From the NCBI RefSeq assembly GCF_000968015.1, contig NZ_LACH01000025.1:47704-81768 (forward strand): a DNA stretch of 34,065 bases. Direction: 5' to 3'. Each line of letters opens with the position of its first letter. The stretch's first letter is position 1. The stretch comes from Pseudomonas fluorescens. GTDB lineage: Bacteria > Pseudomonadota > Gammaproteobacteria > Pseudomonadales > Pseudomonadaceae. The notes beneath the pieces were generated by a model. It made no database searches and had not been told where the DNA came from. It worked only from the letters and a program-made list of their open reading frames with translations. The position numbers were made by a program, and so were the translations under genes. Shown here in pieces: positions 1 to 9,513 of the stretch.

Positions 1-40
1 ATCGCAGCCTCGTTTCACTCGACAGCTCCTACAAGGGACA
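1..40. repeat. REP-like palindromic element, long form, cut by window edge
   Basis: The sequence beginning ATCGCAGCCTCG and ending CAGCTCCTACA nearly matches each arm of the inverted pair at 11872-11963. A shorter version lies near 2779-2808. It sits just past the stop of the leftward thioesterase gene, which is the usual place for Pseudomonas REP elements between genes. The left side may continue beyond the window. Confidence 0.7.
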
Positions 41-41
41 G

Positions 42-479
42 TCAGGCCGGGAGTTGCAGTGCCGGGCCGTAGCCGTCGATGAACTCCGCTGGCATACGCT
101 TGGGCTTGCCGGTCGACAGTTCGATGCAGACGAAGGTGGTCTGCGCTCGCAGCAACGTGGTGTTGTCGCTGGGGCGCTTCAACTGGAAGTGTCGGGTCAT
201 TTTCAGACGCTGGTCCCAATCGACGATCCAGGTCGCCAATTGCAACTCATCGCCTTCATAGGCAGCCGCCAGGTAATCGATCTCGTGCCGCACCACCGCC
301 ATCGCCCGATCCAGCCGACGATACTCGACCAGGTCCAGGCCAAGGCGCTGGGAGTGACGCCAGGCACAGCGTTCGAGCCAGGTCACGTACACCGCGTTGT
401 TCGCGTGACCCAGCCCATCGATGTCCTCTGCGCCGACTTCCAGATCAATGATAAATGGCGTTGCCCGATCCCAGCCCAT
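42..479 (-). CDS. Acyl-CoA thioesterase, 4HBT (YbgC/FadM-like) hotdog family
   Basis: This 145-residue protein has the length of a single hotdog-fold thioesterase. Near the N terminus it has the family active-site pattern D-x-x-G-H-x-N-N-x-x-Y (DIDGLGHANNAVY, about residues 19-31), in which the Asp and neighbouring His-Asn shape the catalytic site. Known relatives hydrolyse short or medium acyl-CoA esters in the cytoplasm; the substrate cannot be read from the sequence. A purine-rich GGGAG lies upstream of the ATG. The gene follows an alpha/beta hydrolase and a TetR regulator on the same strand with small gaps, so the three may be co-transcribed. The family call is firm, the specificity is open. 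Confidence 0.85.
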   Translation of the reverse strand: MGWDRATPFIIDLEVGAEDIDGLGHANNAVYVTWLERCAWRHSQRLGLDLVEYRRLDRAMAVVRHEIDYLAAAYEGDELQLATWIVDWDQRLKMTRHFQLKRPSDNTTLLRAQTTFVCIELSTGKPKRMPAEFIDGYGPALQLPA

Positions 480-527
480 GCCCCACTCCCGGTCAGAAAA
501 TTTTCACCGGGGCAGTGTAACGGATGC

Positions 528-1361
528 TCAGGCCGATTGGCGCGATTGCAGACTGCGACCGGCGAGCAACGAGAGAACGCCATCAATCACCCGAGGATCT
601 GCCAACACCCGCTGATGACCGCCCTCTTTGAGGCGCAACAAACGGCTGTCGAACCAGGCTTCGTTGATCAGCTGCGATTCCTTGACCGGAACGTAGCAGT
701 CATCTTCGGCGTGAACGATCAAGCCGGGCATGTCGAGTTGATAGTGCGCGACATCCAGTGCCGCAGCGCGCATGCCGACGTCTCTTTCGACCTGACGAAT
801 GAACGCCGAGCGGGCTTTCGGCGGCAGACGTACATAGCGTGCGAAACCGCGCAACACGCCGAGAATCCGCGCAGGTGCGGCGATAGTGACCAGGGTTTCG
901 GTGCGCAAGCCCAACTGAACAGCGAGCATGGCACTGGCGCCGCCCATGGAGTGGCCGATGACGGCTTGCAGCGGCGGCAACTCGGCAGCGGCTTCAAGCA
1001 TGGCTCGGGCGAACAGCACGACGTTCGCTTCGTGGCCCGGCGAGCGACCGTGGGCCGGACCGTCCAGCGCAACCACGGTGTAACCGGCATCGACCAGCGC
1101 GGTGATGAGACTGGCAAACTGCGTCGGCCGACCTTCCCAACCGTGCATCAGCAACACCGCGGGGCCTTGCCCCCAGCGCAGCGCCGAGAGGCCGAAGCGC
1201 AGGGTAATGCGCTCGGACTTCGCCAGCAGCGGCAATTCCCAATCACGCGGCGGCAATTCCCGCGGCGTCATGAAAGCCAGTCGCATTTTGCTCGCGACCA
1301 GTTTCGGTGCAAACCAGCCCAAGGTGCCATTAACGCCACGAACCCACTTTAACGTGCTCAT
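528..1361 (-). CDS. Alpha/beta hydrolase
   Basis: This 277-residue protein has an alpha/beta-hydrolase core. It shows an HGWEG oxyanion-type loop near residue 73, DGPAHGRS near 100, the nucleophile elbow GHSMGG (Ser about 138), a late acidic residue in HAEDDCYVP, and a His in EGGHQRV. I chose the ATG at 1361 because a GAGGAG ribosome site lies 8 bases upstream. An in-frame GTG at 1370 would sit inside that site. The gene lies between a TetR regulator and a thioesterase, all leftward, suggesting a small operon handling an ester or acyl compound. The substrate is unknown. Confidence 0.85.
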   Translation of the reverse strand: MSTLKWVRGVNGTLGWFAPKLVASKMRLAFMTPRELPPRDWELPLLAKSERITLRFGLSALRWGQGPAVLLMHGWEGRPTQFASLITALVDAGYTVVALDGPAHGRSPGHEANVVLFARAMLEAAAELPPLQAVIGHSMGGASAMLAVQLGLRTETLVTIAAPARILGVLRGFARYVRLPPKARSAFIRQVERDVGMRAAALDVAHYQLDMPGLIVHAEDDCYVPVKESQLINEAWFDSRLLRLKEGGHQRVLADPRVIDGVLSLLAGRSLQSRQSA

Positions 1362-1392
1362 CGCTCTCACTCCTCAGGCAAACGCCTTTAGG

Positions 1393-1932
1393 TCACAGCA
1401 CCGCAGATTTGGCGGCGCGCAGCAATCGATCGGACAATTCTCCCGGCCCCAACGCGCGAGCCAAAGCCAAACCACCGACCATCAAGGCTATGTCGGCCAA
1501 GGTTTTATCGGTGTCTTCCGGGCTGGCCGCCAACTGCGCGACCATCAACTCCACATGCTCATTCAGCGCCACACGAAACGCGTCCGGCAGACGACCCAAC
1601 TCACCGACCGAAGCCGGAATCGGGCAGGCCGACTCAGAGGAATCACGGTGTTTGCGTGATAGGTAAAACGCAGCAACCAGCGCACGACGCTCTTCGCCGG
1701 TCAATTCAGCGTCCATGTCGGCAATCAAGCTACGACGCTGATCCAGCAGTTGCTTGAACGCTTCCAGCATCATCGCGTCCTTGCTTTCGAAGTGCGCATA
1801 GAAGCCGCCGACGGTCAGGCCGGCCGCGCCCATCACTTCGCCCACGCTCGGTTCGGCCGGGCCGCGCTGAATCAGCGCAGCGCTGGCAGCCTTGAGGATG
1901 CGTTCGCGTGTTTGAGCTTTTTTATCGTTCAT
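1393..1932 (-). CDS. TetR/AcrR-family transcriptional regulator
   Basis: This 179-residue protein has the TetR N-terminal helix-turn-helix at about residues 8-55: TRERILKAA, then PSVGEVMGAAGLTVGGFYAHF, the recognition-helix signature of the family. The C-terminal ligand-binding part is not diagnostic. A strong GGAGG site lies five bases before the ATG. The gene is first in a leftward run with a hydrolase and a thioesterase, and an AGAATA-T-TATTCT palindrome lies 24 bases upstream, so it probably represses its own operon. The inducer is unknown. Confidence 0.9.
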   Translation of the reverse strand: MNDKKAQTRERILKAASAALIQRGPAEPSVGEVMGAAGLTVGGFYAHFESKDAMMLEAFKQLLDQRRSLIADMDAELTGEERRALVAAFYLSRKHRDSSESACPIPASVGELGRLPDAFRVALNEHVELMVAQLAASPEDTDKTLADIALMVGGLALARALGPGELSDRLLRAAKSAVL

Positions 1933-1955
1933 CGTTGCCTCCGAATATTACGACT

Positions 1956-1968
1956 AGAATATTATTCT
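1956..1968. promoter_or_regulatory. Candidate TetR operator
   Basis: AGAATA-T-TATTCT is a 13-base inverted repeat in the AT-rich stretch upstream of the tetR start. A half copy (GAATATTA) lies at 1943-1950. Read leftward, a TTGCGT / AATATT promoter-like pair with 17-base spacing overlaps the palindrome. TetR proteins commonly bind such sites next to their own gene; assigning this site to this regulator is inference. Confidence 0.5.
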
Positions 1969-2049
1969 CATAATAATTTTACGCAAGTCGTGGATGTGAC
2001 CGCTGGTCTGAAGAACAGTTTGAAAGAAATAGGGGATTTGGCCAAACGC

Positions 2050-2089
2050 CAGACAAACAAAAGGGCCATTCAATAATTGAATGACCCTT
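2050..2089 (-). terminator. Rho-independent terminator of the tRNA operon
   Basis: An inverted repeat with arms AAGGG-x-CATTCAAT and its complement around an AATT loop spans 2061-2089. Read leftward it is followed by CCCTTTTGTTTG, a T-rich tail. It lies just past the last leftward tRNA-Glu gene and before the tetR promoter region. Confidence 0.8.
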
Positions 2090-2115
2090 ATAAAATCCCG
2101 CAGAGCGGGTAATCG

Positions 2116-2191
2116 TGGCGTCCCCTAGGGGACTCGAACCCCTGTTACCGCCGTGAAAGGGCGGTGTCCTAGGCCACTAGACGAAGGGGAC
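2116..2191 (-). tRNA. tRNA-Glu (TTC)
   Basis: A 76-base cloverleaf read leftward, starting GTCCCCTTCG and ending with an encoded CCA. The anticodon loop CTTTCAC gives TTC. The acceptor stem GTCCCCT pairs with AGGGGAC and the T loop has GTTCGAGTC. It is identical to the copy at 2401-2476 and is the last gene of a four-tRNA leftward operon. Confidence 0.97.
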
Positions 2192-2271
2192 GCAAAACCT
2201 TCTATACAACTGATCAGTGCTGAGAGCTGATCGATTCAAGGCCGGTGTGGCCAGACCTTGAACTGTAAAAT

Positions 2272-2347
2272 TGGTGGAGCTAAGCGGGATCGAACCGCTG
2301 ACCTCCTGCATGCCATGCAGGCGCTCTCCCAGCTGAGCTATAGCCCC
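2272..2347 (-). tRNA. tRNA-Ala (GGC)
   Basis: A 76-base tRNA read leftward, starting GGGGCTATAG and ending ACCA. The anticodon stem CCTGC/GCAGG holds the loop ATGGCAT, giving anticodon GGC. It differs from the copy at 2556-2631 by only a few bases in the anticodon, T and acceptor stems, as expected after duplication. Confidence 0.97.
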
Positions 2348-2400
2348 GGATTTTTCGCCTCGCGGCGGAGCGACATCTTGCAACATCGCTTCTGTAAAAC

Positions 2401-2476
2401 TGGCGTCCCCTAGGGGACTCGAACCCCTGTTACCGCCGTGAAAGGGCGGTGTCCTAGGCCACTAGACGAAGGGGAC
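2401..2476 (-). tRNA. tRNA-Glu (TTC), second copy
   Basis: Same 76-base sequence as 2116-2191, with encoded CCA and anticodon TTC. Together with the Ala gene upstream and its spacer it forms one unit of a tandem duplication. Confidence 0.97.
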
Positions 2477-2555
2477 GCAAACCCTTCTATACAACAGATC
2501 AACGCTGAGTGTTGATCGCTTCAAGGCCGGTGTGGCCAGACCTTGAAGTGTAAAT

Positions 2556-2631
<76 letters not shown>

Positions 2632-2645
2632 TCATCGCTGAGGAC

Positions 2646-2681
2646 GGGGCGAATCTTAATGGCGCATCGAAAGGCTGTCAA
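2646..2681 (-). promoter_or_regulatory. Sigma-70 promoter of the tRNA operon with GC-rich discriminator
   Basis: Read leftward there is a perfect -35 box TTGACA (2676-2681), a 17-base spacer, and a -10 box TAAGAT (2653-2658). It is followed by the GC-rich discriminator TCGCCCC, typical of stringently controlled stable-RNA promoters. The A/T-rich stretch at 2682-2715 upstream of the -35 box could act as an UP element. Confidence 0.85.
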
Positions 2682-2739
2682 ACTTATTTTTAAAATATTT
2701 CAAAGTTTTTTGCCGACATAACAATCACTTACCGCCCTC

Positions 2740-2757
2740 CCCCCGTAAATTCGGGGG
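2740..2757. other. Hairpin downstream of gltX
   Basis: CCCCCG and CGGGGG pair around the loop TAAATT. The hairpin lies past the leftward gltX stop, between it and the tRNA promoter. No T-rich tail follows on the gltX strand, so it is a possible transcript-end structure rather than a classic terminator. Confidence 0.45.
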
Positions 2758-2778
2758 AAGCGCCGAAGATCGAGATCA

Positions 2779-2808
2779 AAAGATCGCAGCCTTCGGCAGC
2801 TCCTACAG
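2779..2808. repeat. REP-like element, short form
   Basis: GATCGCAGCCTTCGGCAGC followed by TCCTACAG. The core GCAGCC-TTC-GGCAGC is an imperfect hairpin. It shares both ends with the longer elements at 1-40 and 11872-11963 but has TTCGG where those have a longer insert. It lies just after the gltX stop. Confidence 0.7.
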
Positions 2809-2821
2809 AGTCAAACGCCGT

Positions 2822-4303
2822 TTAGGCAATATTGCCCAGCAGTTTTTCCCACTCCTTGTTTTCCTTCTTCGACACGCCGCCCAGCAAGTCGATCGCCTGG
2901 CGCAGACGGAAACGGGTCAGGTCCGGGCCAAGGATTTCCATCGCATCGAGCACCGATACCGAACTGGCCTGGCCAGTGATCGAGGCGAACATCAGCGGCA
3001 TGGCGTCACGCAGCTTCAGCTCCAGGGATTCGACCACCGCTTGAATCGTTGCGGTGATGCTGTCCTTCTCCCACTGACGCAGGCTTTCCAGCTTCCACAG
3101 GATTAACTGCATCAACTGACGCACCTGATCGCCCGAGAGCTTTTTGGATTCAAACAGCTTGGCGTCCGGATTCACGCCACCGGCAAAGAAGAAACCGGCC
3201 AGCGGTGCAACCTGGCTGAAGGTTTCAACCCGACCTTGCACGTGTGGCGCGATCTTCATCATGTATTCAGGGTTCAGCGCCCAGGTTTGCAGGCGCGAAG
3301 CGAACTCTTCCACCGGCAAGTCACGCAGCCATTGGCCGTTGAGCCACGACAGCTTCTCGATGTCAAAAATCGGCCCGCCGAGGGACACACGGCTCAGGTC
3401 GAAGTTATCGACCATTTCCTGCAGCGAGAACTTCTCGCGCTCGTCCGGCATCGACCAGCCCATGCGACCGAGGTAGTTGAGCATCGCTTCCGGCATGAAA
3501 CCCATGCGCTCGTAGAAGGTCACCGAGGTCGGGTTCTTGCGTTTGGACAGCTTGCTCTTGTCCGGGTTACGTAGCAGCGGCATGTAGCACAGCTCCGGTT
3601 GTTCCCAGCCGAAGTATTCGTACAGCAGGATCAGTTTCGGTGCCGAGGGCAGCCACTCTTCGCCGCGCAGAACGTGGGTGATGCCCATCAGGTGGTCATC
3701 GACGACGTTGGCCAGGAAGTACGTCGGCAGGCCGTCGGTCTTCATCAGCACTTGCATGTCCATGCGATCCCACGGGATCTCGACGTCGCCACGCAACATG
3801 TCCGGCACCACGCAAACGCCTTCGCTCGGCACTTTCATGCGGATCACGTGCGGCTCGCCGGCGGCCAGGCGACGCGCGACTTCTTCCTTGGACAGCAACA
3901 GCGCACGGCCGTCGTAACGCGGGGTTTCGCCGCGGGCCATTTGCTCGGCGCGCATCTGGTCCAGCTCTTCAGCGGTGCAGAAGCACGGGAAAGCGTGGCC
4001 CATCTCGACCAGCTGCTGGCAGTACTTCTGATAGATGTCGCCACGCTCGCTCTGACGGTAAGGACCGTGCGGGCCGCCAACGTCCGGGCCTTCGCTCCAG
4101 TCGATACCCAACCAGCGCAGGGCGTCGAAAATCTGTTGTTCGGACTCGCGGGTCGAACGCAATTGGTCGGTGTCTTCGATCCGCAGGATGAACTCACCGC
4201 CGTGCTGCTTGGCAAAGCAGTAGTTGAACAAAGCGATGTAAGCGGTACCTACGTGGGGATCCCCGGTAGGCGATGGCGCGATGCGAGTGCGGACGGTGGT
4301 CAT
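2822..4303 (-). CDS. gltX: Glutamyl-tRNA synthetase
   Basis: This cytoplasmic class I synthetase charges tRNA-Glu with glutamate. The protein starts [14 protein letters not shown] and has the HIGH-type signature HVGT at residues 17-20, the KMSKS-type loop KLSKR at 251-255, and a C-terminal helical anticodon-binding half. At 493 residues it has the expected Pseudomonas length. An in-frame ATG at 4381 would add 26 residues ahead of the conserved N terminus, so I use 4303. The tRNA operon directly downstream includes two tRNA-Glu genes, its own substrates. Confidence 0.97.
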   Translation of the reverse strand: MTTVRTRIAPSPTGDPHVGTAYIALFNYCFAKQHGGEFILRIEDTDQLRSTRESEQQIFDALRWLGIDWSEGPDVGGPHGPYRQSERGDIYQKYCQQLVEMGHAFPCFCTAEELDQMRAEQMARGETPRYDGRALLLSKEEVARRLAAGEPHVIRMKVPSEGVCVVPDMLRGDVEIPWDRMDMQVLMKTDGLPTYFLANVVDDHLMGITHVLRGEEWLPSAPKLILLYEYFGWEQPELCYMPLLRNPDKSKLSKRKNPTSVTFYERMGFMPEAMLNYLGRMGWSMPDEREKFSLQEMVDNFDLSRVSLGGPIFDIEKLSWLNGQWLRDLPVEEFASRLQTWALNPEYMMKIAPHVQGRVETFSQVAPLAGFFFAGGVNPDAKLFESKKLSGDQVRQLMQLILWKLESLRQWEKDSITATIQAVVESLELKLRDAMPLMFASITGQASSVSVLDAMEILGPDLTRFRLRQAIDLLGGVSKKENKEWEKLLGNIA

Positions 4304-4522
4304 GGCAAGTCTCGAAATGAAGATAAAACAAAGGGCGAATGGTAACAGGCGTTGCCCGCCCGGCTCCAGTGAGCAGGGCATTTAAGCCAAGGTTGCGTCT
4401 ACAACGGGCTCTAGACTCGGTGAATGGCCGATTATCAGCCGATGGCATTTACCCATCATTCGCTGTGTGCCAGATTCGACCACTGATAACTTTCCTTACA
4501 AATTCTCGACTACAGTCTGCCC

Positions 4523-5572
4523 ATGCCTGCCCAACTCAAGCGTCGCCTGTTTATTTTCCTGCTGCTCGTCCTGCTGATAGCCGGGGGCTTTTTCGCCCAA
4601 TGGTTCTTCAAGGGGCGATTCTATGAAAGCACCGACAACGCTTATGTCCAGGGCGAGATCACCCGTGTGTCGAGTCAATTGGGCGCGCGCATCGAACAGG
4701 TGCTGGTGCAGGACAACCAGCACGTCGAGAAAGGCCAGCTGCTGATCAAGCTCGAAGGCGATGACTTCCACCTTGCCGTCGACCGCGCCAATGCCGCCCT
4801 CGCCACCCGTGAAGCCGAACGCCTGCAAGCCCGAAGCAAACTGACTCAGCAAGCCAGCCTGATCGCCGCCAGCGAGGCGCAAGTCGCGTCCAGCCAGGCG
4901 AGTCTCGGTCGCTCACAGATCGACTTGTCTCGCGCGCAAACCCTGCGCAAACCCGGCTATGTCTCGGAAGAACGGGTAACCACCCTCTCCGCCGACAACC
5001 ACATCGCCCGCTCGCAAGTGACCAAGGCCCAAGCGGACGCCCAAAGCCAGCGCCAACAAATCAACTCCCTGGCCGCTGAAATCAAACGCCTCGACGCCAT
5101 GATCGCCAACGCCAAAACCGATCTGGCCCAGGCCGAACTGAACCTGACCCGTAGCGAAATCCACGCGCCCATCAGCGGCCTGGTCGGCCAGCGCGCGGCC
5201 CGCGAGGGTCAGTATGTGCAAGCGGGTGCTTACCTGATGTCGATCGTCCCGGACCAGGACATCTGGATTCAGGCCAACTTCAAGGAAACCCAGATTGGCC
5301 ACATGCAGCCCGGCCAAACAGCCGAGCTGACGTTCGATGCCTACAGCAACACGCCCATCGAAGCACGAGTCGACAGCCTTTTTGCCGCTTCGGGTGCGCA
5401 GTTCAGCCTGTTGCCGCCGGACAATGCCACCGGCAACTTCACCAAAGTCGTACAACGGATTCCGGTCAAACTGACCTTCGCCGCGAACAATCCGCTGCAA
5501 GGCAAGATTCGTCCGGGTATGTCAGTCACCGCCAAAGTGAACATCAAAGACACGCCTGACGATGGCCGGTGA
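4523..5572 (+). CDS. HlyD/EmrA-family efflux periplasmic adaptor
   Basis: This 349-residue membrane-fusion protein has one N-terminal anchor (about residues 7-27), then the first half of a lipoyl domain (STDNAYVQGEITRVSSQLGARIEQVLVQDNQHV). A long Ala/Gln-rich alpha-hairpin follows at about 80-190, then the second lipoyl half (IHAPISGLVGQRAAREGQYV) and a beta-barrel. Such proteins link an inner-membrane pump to an outer-membrane TolC-type channel. The stop overlaps the start of the DHA2 transporter by 11 bases, so the two are translationally coupled. No outer-membrane gene is present, so an unlinked channel is probably used. No strong ribosome site is visible before the ATG. Confidence 0.9.
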   Translation: MPAQLKRRLFIFLLLVLLIAGGFFAQWFFKGRFYESTDNAYVQGEITRVSSQLGARIEQVLVQDNQHVEKGQLLIKLEGDDFHLAVDRANAALATREAERLQARSKLTQQASLIAASEAQVASSQASLGRSQIDLSRAQTLRKPGYVSEERVTTLSADNHIARSQVTKAQADAQSQRQQINSLAAEIKRLDAMIANAKTDLAQAELNLTRSEIHAPISGLVGQRAAREGQYVQAGAYLMSIVPDQDIWIQANFKETQIGHMQPGQTAELTFDAYSNTPIEARVDSLFAASGAQFSLLPPDNATGNFTKVVQRIPVKLTFAANNPLQGKIRPGMSVTAKVNIKDTPDDGR

Positions 5573-7112
5573 CCAACTGATCCGCCCGGTCGGCGAACCG
5601 ACCCGGCGGGACTGGATTGCGGTGATGAGCGTGATGCTCGGCGCCTTCATGGCGGTGCTCGACATCCAGATCACCAACTCGTCGCTCAAGGATATTCAGG
5701 GCGCGCTGTCGGCCACCCTGGAAGAAGGCTCGTGGATTTCCACCTCGTACCTGGTGGCGGAAATCATCATGATTCCGCTGACAGCGTGGCTGGTGCAGTT
5801 GCTCTCGGCGCGACGGCTGGCGGTGTGGGTATCCCTCGGATTTCTTGCCGCTTCTCTGCTCTGCTCCATGGCCTGGAGCCTGGAAAGCATGATCGTCTTC
5901 CGTGCCTTGCAGGGCTTCACCGGCGGCGCGCTGATCCCGCTGGCGTTCACTCTCACCCTGATCAAACTCCCCGAACACCACCGCGCCAAAGGCATGGCCA
6001 TGTTCGCCATGACCGCGACGTTCGCACCCTCCATCGGTCCGACCCTCGGCGGTTGGCTGACCGAGAACTGGGGCTGGGAATACATCTTCTACATCAACAT
6101 TCCGCCGGGCCTGATCATGATCGCAGGCCTGATGTACGGCCTGGAGAAGAAAGAAGCCCACTGGGAACTGCTGAAAAGCACCGACTACCTGGGCATTCTC
6201 ACGCTGGGCGTGGGCCTCGGTTGTTTGCAGGTGTTTTTGGAGGAAGGCCATCGCAAGGACTGGCTGGAATCGAGCCTGATCGTGACCCTGGGCAGCATTG
6301 CGCTGGTCAGCCTGATCACCTTTGTGATCGTGCAGACTTCCAAGCCCAATCCGCTGATCAACCTCGGCATCCTGCGCAATCGAAACTTTGGTTTATCGAG
6401 TATTTCCAGTGTCGGGATGGGTGTCGGATTGTACGGATCGATCTACCTGTTGCCGCTGTACCTGGCGCAGATCCAGAACTACAACGCCCTGCAAATCGGT
6501 GAAGTGATCATGTGGATGGGTGTACCGCAGCTGTTTCTGATTCCGCTGGTGCCGAAACTGATGAAGTACGTCTCGCCGAAATGGCTGTGCACGTTGGGTT
6601 TCGGGCTATTTGGATTGGCGAGTTTTTCATCGGGGGTGTTGAACCCGGACTTCGCCGGGCCGCAGTTCAATCAAATCCAGATCATCCGCGCGCTGGGCCA
6701 GCCGCTGATCATGGTGACCATTTCGTTGATCGCTACCGCCTACATCCTGCCGCAAGACGCGGGGTCGGCGTCGAGCCTGTTCAACATCCTGCGCAACCTG
6801 GGCGGCGCGATTGGCATCGCCCTCCTCGCCACGTTGCTGGATGCGCGAACCAAGACTTACTTTGATTATTTACGTGAAGCGATTGTGCCGACCAACCCGC
6901 AGGTGGCCGAACGCATGGCGTCGCTGACGGATCGGTTTGGCAGTGAGACGGCCGCGCTGGGCAAGCTCAGTGAAATCGCGCATCAGCAGGCGTCGATCAT
7001 GGCTTACAACGATGCGTTTCACTTTGTCGGGATTGCGCTGGGGGTCAGCATGCTGGCGGTGTTGCTGACCAAGGCGTTGCCGGCGGGATTGAAGGCTGGC
7101 GAGGCGCACTAA
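5562..7112 (+). CDS. DHA2-family drug efflux transporter, EmrB/QacA type
   Basis: This 516-residue major-facilitator permease has about 14 predicted membrane helices. The first helix carries the DHA2 pattern LDIQITNSSLKDIQGAL, followed by EEGSWISTSYLVAEII. The WGWEYIFYINIPPG segment is also typical of EmrB. The protein is expected to export hydrophobic toxic compounds by proton antiport together with the adjacent EmrA-like adaptor, whose gene overlaps its start. The gene runs convergently toward uvrB, with an inverted REP pair in between. The family is certain, the substrate is not. Confidence 0.93.
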   Translation: MAGDQLIRPVGEPTRRDWIAVMSVMLGAFMAVLDIQITNSSLKDIQGALSATLEEGSWISTSYLVAEIIMIPLTAWLVQLLSARRLAVWVSLGFLAASLLCSMAWSLESMIVFRALQGFTGGALIPLAFTLTLIKLPEHHRAKGMAMFAMTATFAPSIGPTLGGWLTENWGWEYIFYINIPPGLIMIAGLMYGLEKKEAHWELLKSTDYLGILTLGVGLGCLQVFLEEGHRKDWLESSLIVTLGSIALVSLITFVIVQTSKPNPLINLGILRNRNFGLSSISSVGMGVGLYGSIYLLPLYLAQIQNYNALQIGEVIMWMGVPQLFLIPLVPKLMKYVSPKWLCTLGFGLFGLASFSSGVLNPDFAGPQFNQIQIIRALGQPLIMVTISLIATAYILPQDAGSASSLFNILRNLGGAIGIALLATLLDARTKTYFDYLREAIVPTNPQVAERMASLTDRFGSETAALGKLSEIAHQQASIMAYNDAFHFVGIALGVSMLAVLLTKALPAGLKAGEAH

Positions 7113-7140
7113 CCAAGATCCGCGGCGCTCAAACGACCGC

Positions 7141-7236
7141 TATCGCGAGCAAGCTCGCTCCCACAGGGTTCTGTGAGTGGCCACAAATCATGTGAACACC
7201 CTCAATCCTTGTGGGAGCGAGCTTGCTCGCGATGAG
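7141..7236. repeat. Inverted REP pair (REPIN-like)
   Basis: Two palindromic units face each other: TATCGCGAGCAAGCTCGC TCCCACAGG at 7141-7167 and its reverse-complement form at 7210-7236, with a 42-base spacer. This GCGAGC/GCTCGC plus TCCCACA sequence is a common Pseudomonas REP. It lies between the convergent emrB-like gene and uvrB, where the folded structure may protect or end both transcripts. Confidence 0.85.
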
Positions 7237-7258
7237 GCCAGCTCAGGCACCGCAAATA

Positions 7259-9274
7259 TCAAACAGTGATCAACCGCTCCCGCAACTTGCTGATCTCGTC
7301 GCGCATCTGCGCCGCTGCTTCGAACTCCAGGTCGCGGGCAAGTTGGTACATTTTCTCTTCCAGCGCCTTGATCCGCTTGGCGACTTCGCCCGGTGAGCGC
7401 AATTCGGCTTCGTACTTGGCGTTTTCCTCGGCCGCCTTGGCCATGCCTTTGCGCTTCTTGCTGCGCGAACCCGGCACGGTGGCGCCTTCCATGATGTCGG
7501 CAACGTCCTTGAACACACCTTTGGGTGTGATGCCATTGGCCAGGTTAAAGGCGATCTGCTTGTCGCGACGACGCTCGGTTTCGCCGATCGCACGCTCCAT
7601 GGAACCGGTGATGCGATCCGCGTAGAGAATCGCCCGACCATTGAGGTTGCGCGCCGCCCGGCCGATGGTCTGGATCAGCGAGCGCTCGGAACGCAGAAAG
7701 CCTTCCTTGTCCGCATCGAGGATCGCCACCAGCGAGACTTCCGGCATGTCCAGGCCTTCACGCAGCAGGTTGATCCCCACCAGCACATCGAAGGTGCCCA
7801 AACGCAGATCGCGGATGATTTCGACCCGCTCCACCGTGTCGATGTCCGAGTGCAGATAACGCACCCGCACGCCGTGGTCGGCCAGGTAATCGGTCAAGTC
7901 TTCGGACATCCGCTTGGTCAGCGTGGTGACCAGCACCCGCTCTTCCAGCGCGACGCGCTTGCCGATTTCCGAGAGCAGATCGTCGACTTGGGTCAACGCC
8001 GGGCGGATTTCGATTTGCGGGTCTACAAGGCCAGTCGGGCGGACCAGTTGCTCGACCACGCGACCGGCGTGTTCCGCCTCGTAATTGCCTGGCGTTGCCG
8101 AAACAAAAATGGTCTGCGGGCTGATGCTTTCGAACTCGTCGAAGCGCATCGGCCGGTTATCCAGCGCGGACGGCAGACGGAAACCGTATTCCACCAACGT
8201 CTCTTTACGCGAACGGTCGCCCTTATACATGGCGCCGACTTGCGGCACGCTGACGTGGGATTCGTCGATCACCAGCAAGGCGTCAGCCGGCAGGTAGTCA
8301 AACAAAGTGGGCGGCGCCTGGCCGGATTCACGGCCCGACAGGTAACGCGAGTAGTTTTCGATGCCGTTGCAGTAACCCAGTTCGAGGATCATCTCCAGGT
8401 CAAAACGGGTGCGCTGCTCCAGGCGCTGGGCCTCAACGAGTTTATTGTTGGAGCGCAGGTAGTCCAGGCGCTCCTGCAACTCGACTTTGATCCCTTCGAC
8501 GGCACCCAGCAGGGTTTCTCGCGGGGTCACGTAGTGGCTTTTCGGATAGAACGTGAAACGCGGCAGCTTGCGGATCACTTCGCCGGTCAGCGGATCGAAG
8601 GCGGACAGGCTCTCGACTTCGTCATCGAACAGCTCGATGCGGATCGCTTCAAAATCGGATTCCGCCGGGTGGATATCGATCACATCGCCGCGGACCCGGA
8701 AGGTCGCACGAGCAAATTCCATGTCATTGCGGGTGTATTGCAGATCCGCCAAGCGACGCAGCAACGCACGCTGATCGAGCTTGTCGCCGCGATCCACGTG
8801 CAGCACCATTTTCAAATAGGTTTCCGGACTGCCCAGACCGTAGATGCACGACACCGTGGTGACGATGATCGCGTCCTTGCGCTCCAGCAGTGCCTTGGTC
8901 GCGGACAATCGCATCTGCTCGATGTGATCGTTGATCGAGGCGTCTTTCTCGATGAACGTATCCGATGACGGCACGTAGGCTTCGGGCTGGTAGTAGTCGT
9001 AGTAGGAAACGAAGTATTCGACGGCGTTGTTCGGGAAGAACGCCTTGAACTCACCATACAACTGCGCGGCCAGGGTCTTGTTCGGCGCCAGCACCAGGGT
9101 CGGACGCTGAATCTGGGCGATCACGTTGGCGATGCTGAAGGTCTTGCCCGAGCCGGTCACACCGAGCAACGTCTGGTGCGCCAGCCCGGCTTCGATGCCC
9201 TCGACCATCAGGCGGATGGCTTCCGGCTGATCGCCGGCGGGCTCGAAGCGGGTGACTAGCTGGAATTCAGACAT
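7259..9274 (-). CDS. uvrB: Excinuclease ABC subunit B
   Basis: UvrB is the damage-verifying helicase-like subunit of nucleotide excision repair; it takes over DNA from UvrA and recruits UvrC. The 671-residue protein has Walker A GVTGSGKT at 38-45 and the damage-probing beta-hairpin [12 protein letters not shown] at 91-102. It also has the DEAD-like DESH at 337-340, later helicase motifs such as QTIGRAARN, and a C-terminal UVR domain ([28 protein letters not shown]). The length is normal. A GAGAGG ribosome site precedes the ATG. I see no CTGT-N8-ACAG LexA box in the upstream 350 bases. Confidence 0.98.
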   Translation of the reverse strand: MSEFQLVTRFEPAGDQPEAIRLMVEGIEAGLAHQTLLGVTGSGKTFSIANVIAQIQRPTLVLAPNKTLAAQLYGEFKAFFPNNAVEYFVSYYDYYQPEAYVPSSDTFIEKDASINDHIEQMRLSATKALLERKDAIIVTTVSCIYGLGSPETYLKMVLHVDRGDKLDQRALLRRLADLQYTRNDMEFARATFRVRGDVIDIHPAESDFEAIRIELFDDEVESLSAFDPLTGEVIRKLPRFTFYPKSHYVTPRETLLGAVEGIKVELQERLDYLRSNNKLVEAQRLEQRTRFDLEMILELGYCNGIENYSRYLSGRESGQAPPTLFDYLPADALLVIDESHVSVPQVGAMYKGDRSRKETLVEYGFRLPSALDNRPMRFDEFESISPQTIFVSATPGNYEAEHAGRVVEQLVRPTGLVDPQIEIRPALTQVDDLLSEIGKRVALEERVLVTTLTKRMSEDLTDYLADHGVRVRYLHSDIDTVERVEIIRDLRLGTFDVLVGINLLREGLDMPEVSLVAILDADKEGFLRSERSLIQTIGRAARNLNGRAILYADRITGSMERAIGETERRRDKQIAFNLANGITPKGVFKDVADIMEGATVPGSRSKKRKGMAKAAEENAKYEAELRSPGEVAKRIKALEEKMYQLARDLEFEAAAQMRDEISKLRERLITV

Positions 9275-9513
9275 GAAATACCTCTCGGTTTTCGAAGCAG
9301 GAGTCGCGCCTGTCCGGGCGAACCGGGCAGCAACGGGAAAGACCGCAAACGACCGATGTCGCCCGAGGAAAAAACTGGATTGTGCTCAATGTGGAGCCGA
9401 TTGCCCTCGCTTTCAAGGCAAACGTCCTACATCGGGTAAAACCTTTGACGATGCCAATCGACTAACGGTCGAGAAATAATCGGAAAAACTTACCGTAAAA
9501 GCCGAATCGTCTG

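Noticed and set aside
54..1352. 432-codon forward open frame opposite the thioesterase and hydrolase genes
   Set aside because: It is antisense to two well-supported genes with clear motifs and shows the His/Gln/Arg-rich composition of a shadow frame.
4304..4381. Longer start for gltX at 4381
   Set aside because: The conserved protein begins [14 protein letters not shown] at 4303; the 26 extra residues look like translated noncoding sequence.
7141..7236. CRISPR-like or att-like repeat
   Set aside because: There are only two inverted units with REP sequence and no regular spacers, and no integrase or cas genes nearby.
7850..8968. 372-codon forward open frame inside uvrB
   Set aside because: It lies wholly antisense to uvrB, whose motifs are intact, and has shadow-frame composition.
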